Assembly (NCBI GenBank): GCA_934561555.1
Contig: CAKTGQ010000048.1
Coordinates: 1-6,980 of the forward strand
Source of the DNA: an uncultured Faecalibacterium sp.
GTDB taxonomy: Bacteria > Bacillota > Clostridia > Oscillospirales > Ruminococcaceae
Direction: 5' to 3'
DNA: 6,980 nucleotides
In this document: positions 5,251-6,980 of the stretch, piece by piece
Layout: each line of letters opens with the position of its first letter
Position numbering within the stretch: the first letter of the stretch is position 1
Position numbers and translations under genes: made by a program
Notes under the pieces: generated by a model
The model's database searches: none
Seen by the model: only the letters and a program-made list of their open reading frames with translations
Told to the model about the DNA's origin: nothing

Positions 5251-6792
5251 TTACATTAAAGGACTGAGCAGCCGCAGCACGCTGTCCAGCACCGTACCCG
5301 CCAGCCCGGTGCGGCAGTCGGCGCACTGCACCTCCCTGCACTGGGACAGGGTGCGGCGCACATCGTCCCGCAAAGCCAGCACCTGACTGTTTTGCAGCAG
5401 CAGCACCCCGCACTCGAAGTGCAGAAACATACTGCGGTAGTCCATATTGATACTGCCCACCACCGCCGCGCGGTCATCGCAGACGCAGCACTTGGCGTGG
5501 AGGAAGCCCGGGGTGTACTCATAGATGTGTACCCCCGCCCGCAGCAGGGGCAGATAGTACGAGCGGCTCAGCCGGAACACCAGCTTTTTGTCCGGGATGC
5601 CCGGCAGCACCAGCCGCACATCCACCCCGCGCTTGGCGGCGTTGCGCAGCGCGTCCAGCATTTCCTCGCCGATGGCGAGATAGGGCGTATAAAAATAAAC
5701 GTACTGCTGTGCTTGTGCCAGAATATCCAGATAGACCGTTTCCGCCACCGGCTCTTCGTCCAGCGGGCTGTCCGCGTAGGGCTGCACCACCCCATCGCTG
5801 GCGGGCAGCACCGCAAGCTGCGGACGGAAGGCGCTGTAATCCTGCTCGAAGGGGCGGAAGGCGTTCCAGAAATCCAGAAACATTACGGTAAAGTTCCACA
5901 CCGCAGCGCCCTCGACGCGCAGACCCGCGTCCTTCCAGTAGCCGAAGCGGGTGATCGCGTTGATATATTCGTCCGCCAGATTGATGCCGCCGGTGTAGGC
6001 AACTTTGCCGTCTATCACCACGATCTTGCGGTGGTCGCGGTGGTTCATCACCAGCGAGAGCAGCGGCACCACCGGGTTAAAGGGGATGCAGCGGATATGC
6101 GCCCGCTCCATGCGCACCACAAAGTCCTTGGGCAGACCCAGCAGGCTGCCGAAGTCATCGTAGATCAGCCGCACGTCCACCCCCTGCGCGGCCTTGCGCC
6201 GCAGAATATCCTCCACGCCCTGCCACATCTTGCCCTGACTGACGATGAAAAACTCCAGAAAGATGCTCTTTTCCGCTTTTTCAAGGTCAGCCAGCAATGC
6301 CGGATACATGGCTTCGCCGCAGGAGAAATACCGGGCGGTGGTGTTCTGCCATGCGGGGTAGCAGCCGTATTGGGTCAGGTAGCGGCTCACGCCCCGGTTT
6401 TCATCGCACAGCCCGGCGGTCTGCCCGGGCTGCTGGGCGCGGTCTGCCCGGTGCGACTGCTCCACCGCCTGCATTTTGCTGCGCAGACGGCGGGAGGGGC
6501 GCTTGTTGCCAAAGGCCAGATACAGCGCCCCGCCCAGCAGCGGCAGCAGCCCGATGAGGGCGATCCAGCCCACCTTATAGGCGCTGTTTTCGTCCTTGCG
6601 CACCAGATACAGAATGATCAGCAGGCTCAGCCCGTTGAGCAGCCCGGTGACCCACACCCGCGCCGTACCGGTGGTAAGGGCGAAAAACACCCACGCCAGC
6701 CATGCAAGCTGCAGCGCCACCAGCACCACCGTGACCGTGATGCGGTTGAGGATGCGGTTGAAAAACTTGACGATCGGCAACCGGAACAGCAT
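5251..6792 (-). CDS. cls: Cardiolipin synthase, phospholipase D family
   Basis: This membrane enzyme joins two phosphatidylglycerol molecules to give cardiolipin and glycerol. The 513 residues match the usual Cls length. Hydrophobic segments lie at about 18-40, 47-64 and 74-94, the last ending in the typical YLAFGNK. Both catalytic HKD motifs are intact: H254-x-K256-x4-D261 followed by TGG, and H432-x-K434-x4-D439 followed by GSINMDYRS. The C-terminus ends in LLSPLM, as is common in the family. The start is the ATG at 6792 with GGGGAG at 6798-6803, 5 nt away. An in-frame ATG at 6861 would run through the adjacent inverted-repeat element and adds a non-homologous peptide. Oddities are cysteine-rich stretches: C435, C436 and C438 inside the second HKD motif, and C485, C490 and C493 near the end. 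No promoter is visible between the start codon and the inserted element. A housekeeping lipid role is most likely; another PLD-family transferase is possible but less so. Confidence 0.93.
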   Translation of the reverse strand: MLFRLPIVKFFNRILNRITVTVVLVALQLAWLAWVFFALTTGTARVWVTGLLNGLSLLIILYLVRKDENSAYKVGWIALIGLLPLLGGALYLAFGNKRPSRRLRSKMQAVEQSHRADRAQQPGQTAGLCDENRGVSRYLTQYGCYPAWQNTTARYFSCGEAMYPALLADLEKAEKSIFLEFFIVSQGKMWQGVEDILRRKAAQGVDVRLIYDDFGSLLGLPKDFVVRMERAHIRCIPFNPVVPLLSLVMNHRDHRKIVVIDGKVAYTGGINLADEYINAITRFGYWKDAGLRVEGAAVWNFTVMFLDFWNAFRPFEQDYSAFRPQLAVLPASDGVVQPYADSPLDEEPVAETVYLDILAQAQQYVYFYTPYLAIGEEMLDALRNAAKRGVDVRLVLPGIPDKKLVFRLSRSYYLPLLRAGVHIYEYTPGFLHAKCCVCDDRAAVVGSINMDYRSMFLHFECGVLLLQNSQVLALRDDVRRTLSQCREVQCADCRTGLAGTVLDSVLRLLSPLM

Positions 6793-6815
6793 ACCATCTC
6801 CCCTTCCCGTGTTAA

Positions 6816-6829
6816 GGTGTATCTGAAAA
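6816..6829 (+). repeat. Left terminal inverted repeat of the MITE-like element
   Basis: GGTGTATCTGAAAA, exactly complementary to 6962-6975. Similarity continues inward with a few mismatches (GAAAAT in both arms). TTAA precedes it, containing the TA at 6813-6814. Confidence 0.85.
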
Positions 6830-6961
6830 CAAAGAAAATGACGAATATTTCGCAAGCACAAGCGGGATTTAAGGCAAACAGCCGCAGGAATCCTTTGTGG
6901 ATTTCAAGGCTGTTTAACGCAAAAGCCAGCTGTGCTTGTAGAAATAGACTAAATTTTCGAC

Positions 6962-6975
6962 TTTTCAGATACACC
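6962..6975 (-). repeat. Right terminal inverted repeat of the MITE-like element
   Basis: TTTTCAGATACACC, exactly complementary to 6816-6829. CTAG follows, containing the TA at 6977-6978. The window ends 5 bp beyond this repeat, so the outer flank cannot be examined further. Confidence 0.85.
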
Positions 6976-6980
6976 CTAGC

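Larger units (their letters stand above)
6815..6976. mobile_element. MITE-like non-autonomous inverted-repeat element
   Basis: The element has perfect 14-bp terminal inverted repeats, GGTGTATCTGAAAA at 6816-6829 and its complement at 6962-6975, and encodes no convincing protein. TA dinucleotides flank it on both sides (6813-6814 and 6977-6978), which would fit a TA target duplication as made by IS630/Tc1-mariner-type transposases. The interior is also symmetrical: CAAGCACA/TGTGCTTG, AAACAGCC/GGCTGTTT and ATCC/GGAT match across a TTTGT loop centred near 6896. The whole unit therefore folds as one imperfect hairpin with arms of about 78 nt. Short length, terminal repeats, full-length dyad and lack of coding content are the hallmarks of a MITE. 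The parent transposon is not in the window and I do not recognise the family. A chromosomal repeat with an RNA-level role is the main alternative. Confidence 0.72.

Noticed and set aside
6793..6861. N-terminal extension of cls to an ATG at 6861
   Set aside because: The extension is translated out of the inverted-repeat element, and a well-placed GGGGAG site precedes the ATG at 6792.
6815..6976. Structured RNA gene or riboswitch in the region upstream of cls
   Set aside because: A single long end-to-end dyad with exact terminal repeats and TA flanks fits a MITE better than any riboswitch class known to me, and no ligand-linked expression platform is visible.

Overview
The window looks like a chromosomal stretch from a GC-rich Gram-positive gut-type bacterium in the Clostridia. 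A Faecalibacterium/Oscillospiraceae-like source is my best guess. The basis is GC-rich coding sequence with strong AGGAGG-type ribosome sites, two lipoproteins with short Clostridia-style signal peptides and Ser/Ala/Gly linkers, and a Gram-positive-style cardiolipin synthase. This is a judgement from style, not a database match. All six genes lie on the minus strand, so the window reads from right to left.

From the right edge: a 162-bp non-coding inverted-repeat element (6815-6976) has the structure of a MITE. It has 14-bp perfect terminal repeats, TA on both sides, and two arms that pair along their whole length. It ends 22 bp before the start codon of a cardiolipin synthase gene (cls, 5251-6792). 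Next comes a lipoprotein gene (4131-5159) encoding two diverged copies of a roughly 140-residue unit, closed by a strong terminator built on a perfect 36-bp palindrome.

The middle holds a complete polar amino-acid ABC importer operon in the order binding lipoprotein (3025-3867), permease (2333-2986), ATPase (1534-2316). A plausible promoter and an array of TTTACC/GGTAAA repeats that could be an operator precede it. The binding protein captures the ligand outside the membrane, the permease forms the channel, presumably as a homodimer because only one permease is encoded, and the ATPase drives import.

On the left is a MATE-family efflux transporter (1-1342), cut by the window edge close to its C-terminus. 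A strong-looking promoter lies just beyond the ATPase stop codon, and an intrinsic terminator hairpin sits between that promoter and the MATE start. The hairpin can end transcripts from the ABC operon, but it also lies inside the MATE leader and so could act as an attenuator.

I see no rRNA, tRNA, CRISPR array, phage genes or obvious defence system. The gene content is mostly ordinary. The less ordinary signals are the MITE-like element against cls, the promoter-terminator-gene layout before the MATE gene, the operator-like repeats before the ABC operon, and the duplicated lipoprotein of unknown function.
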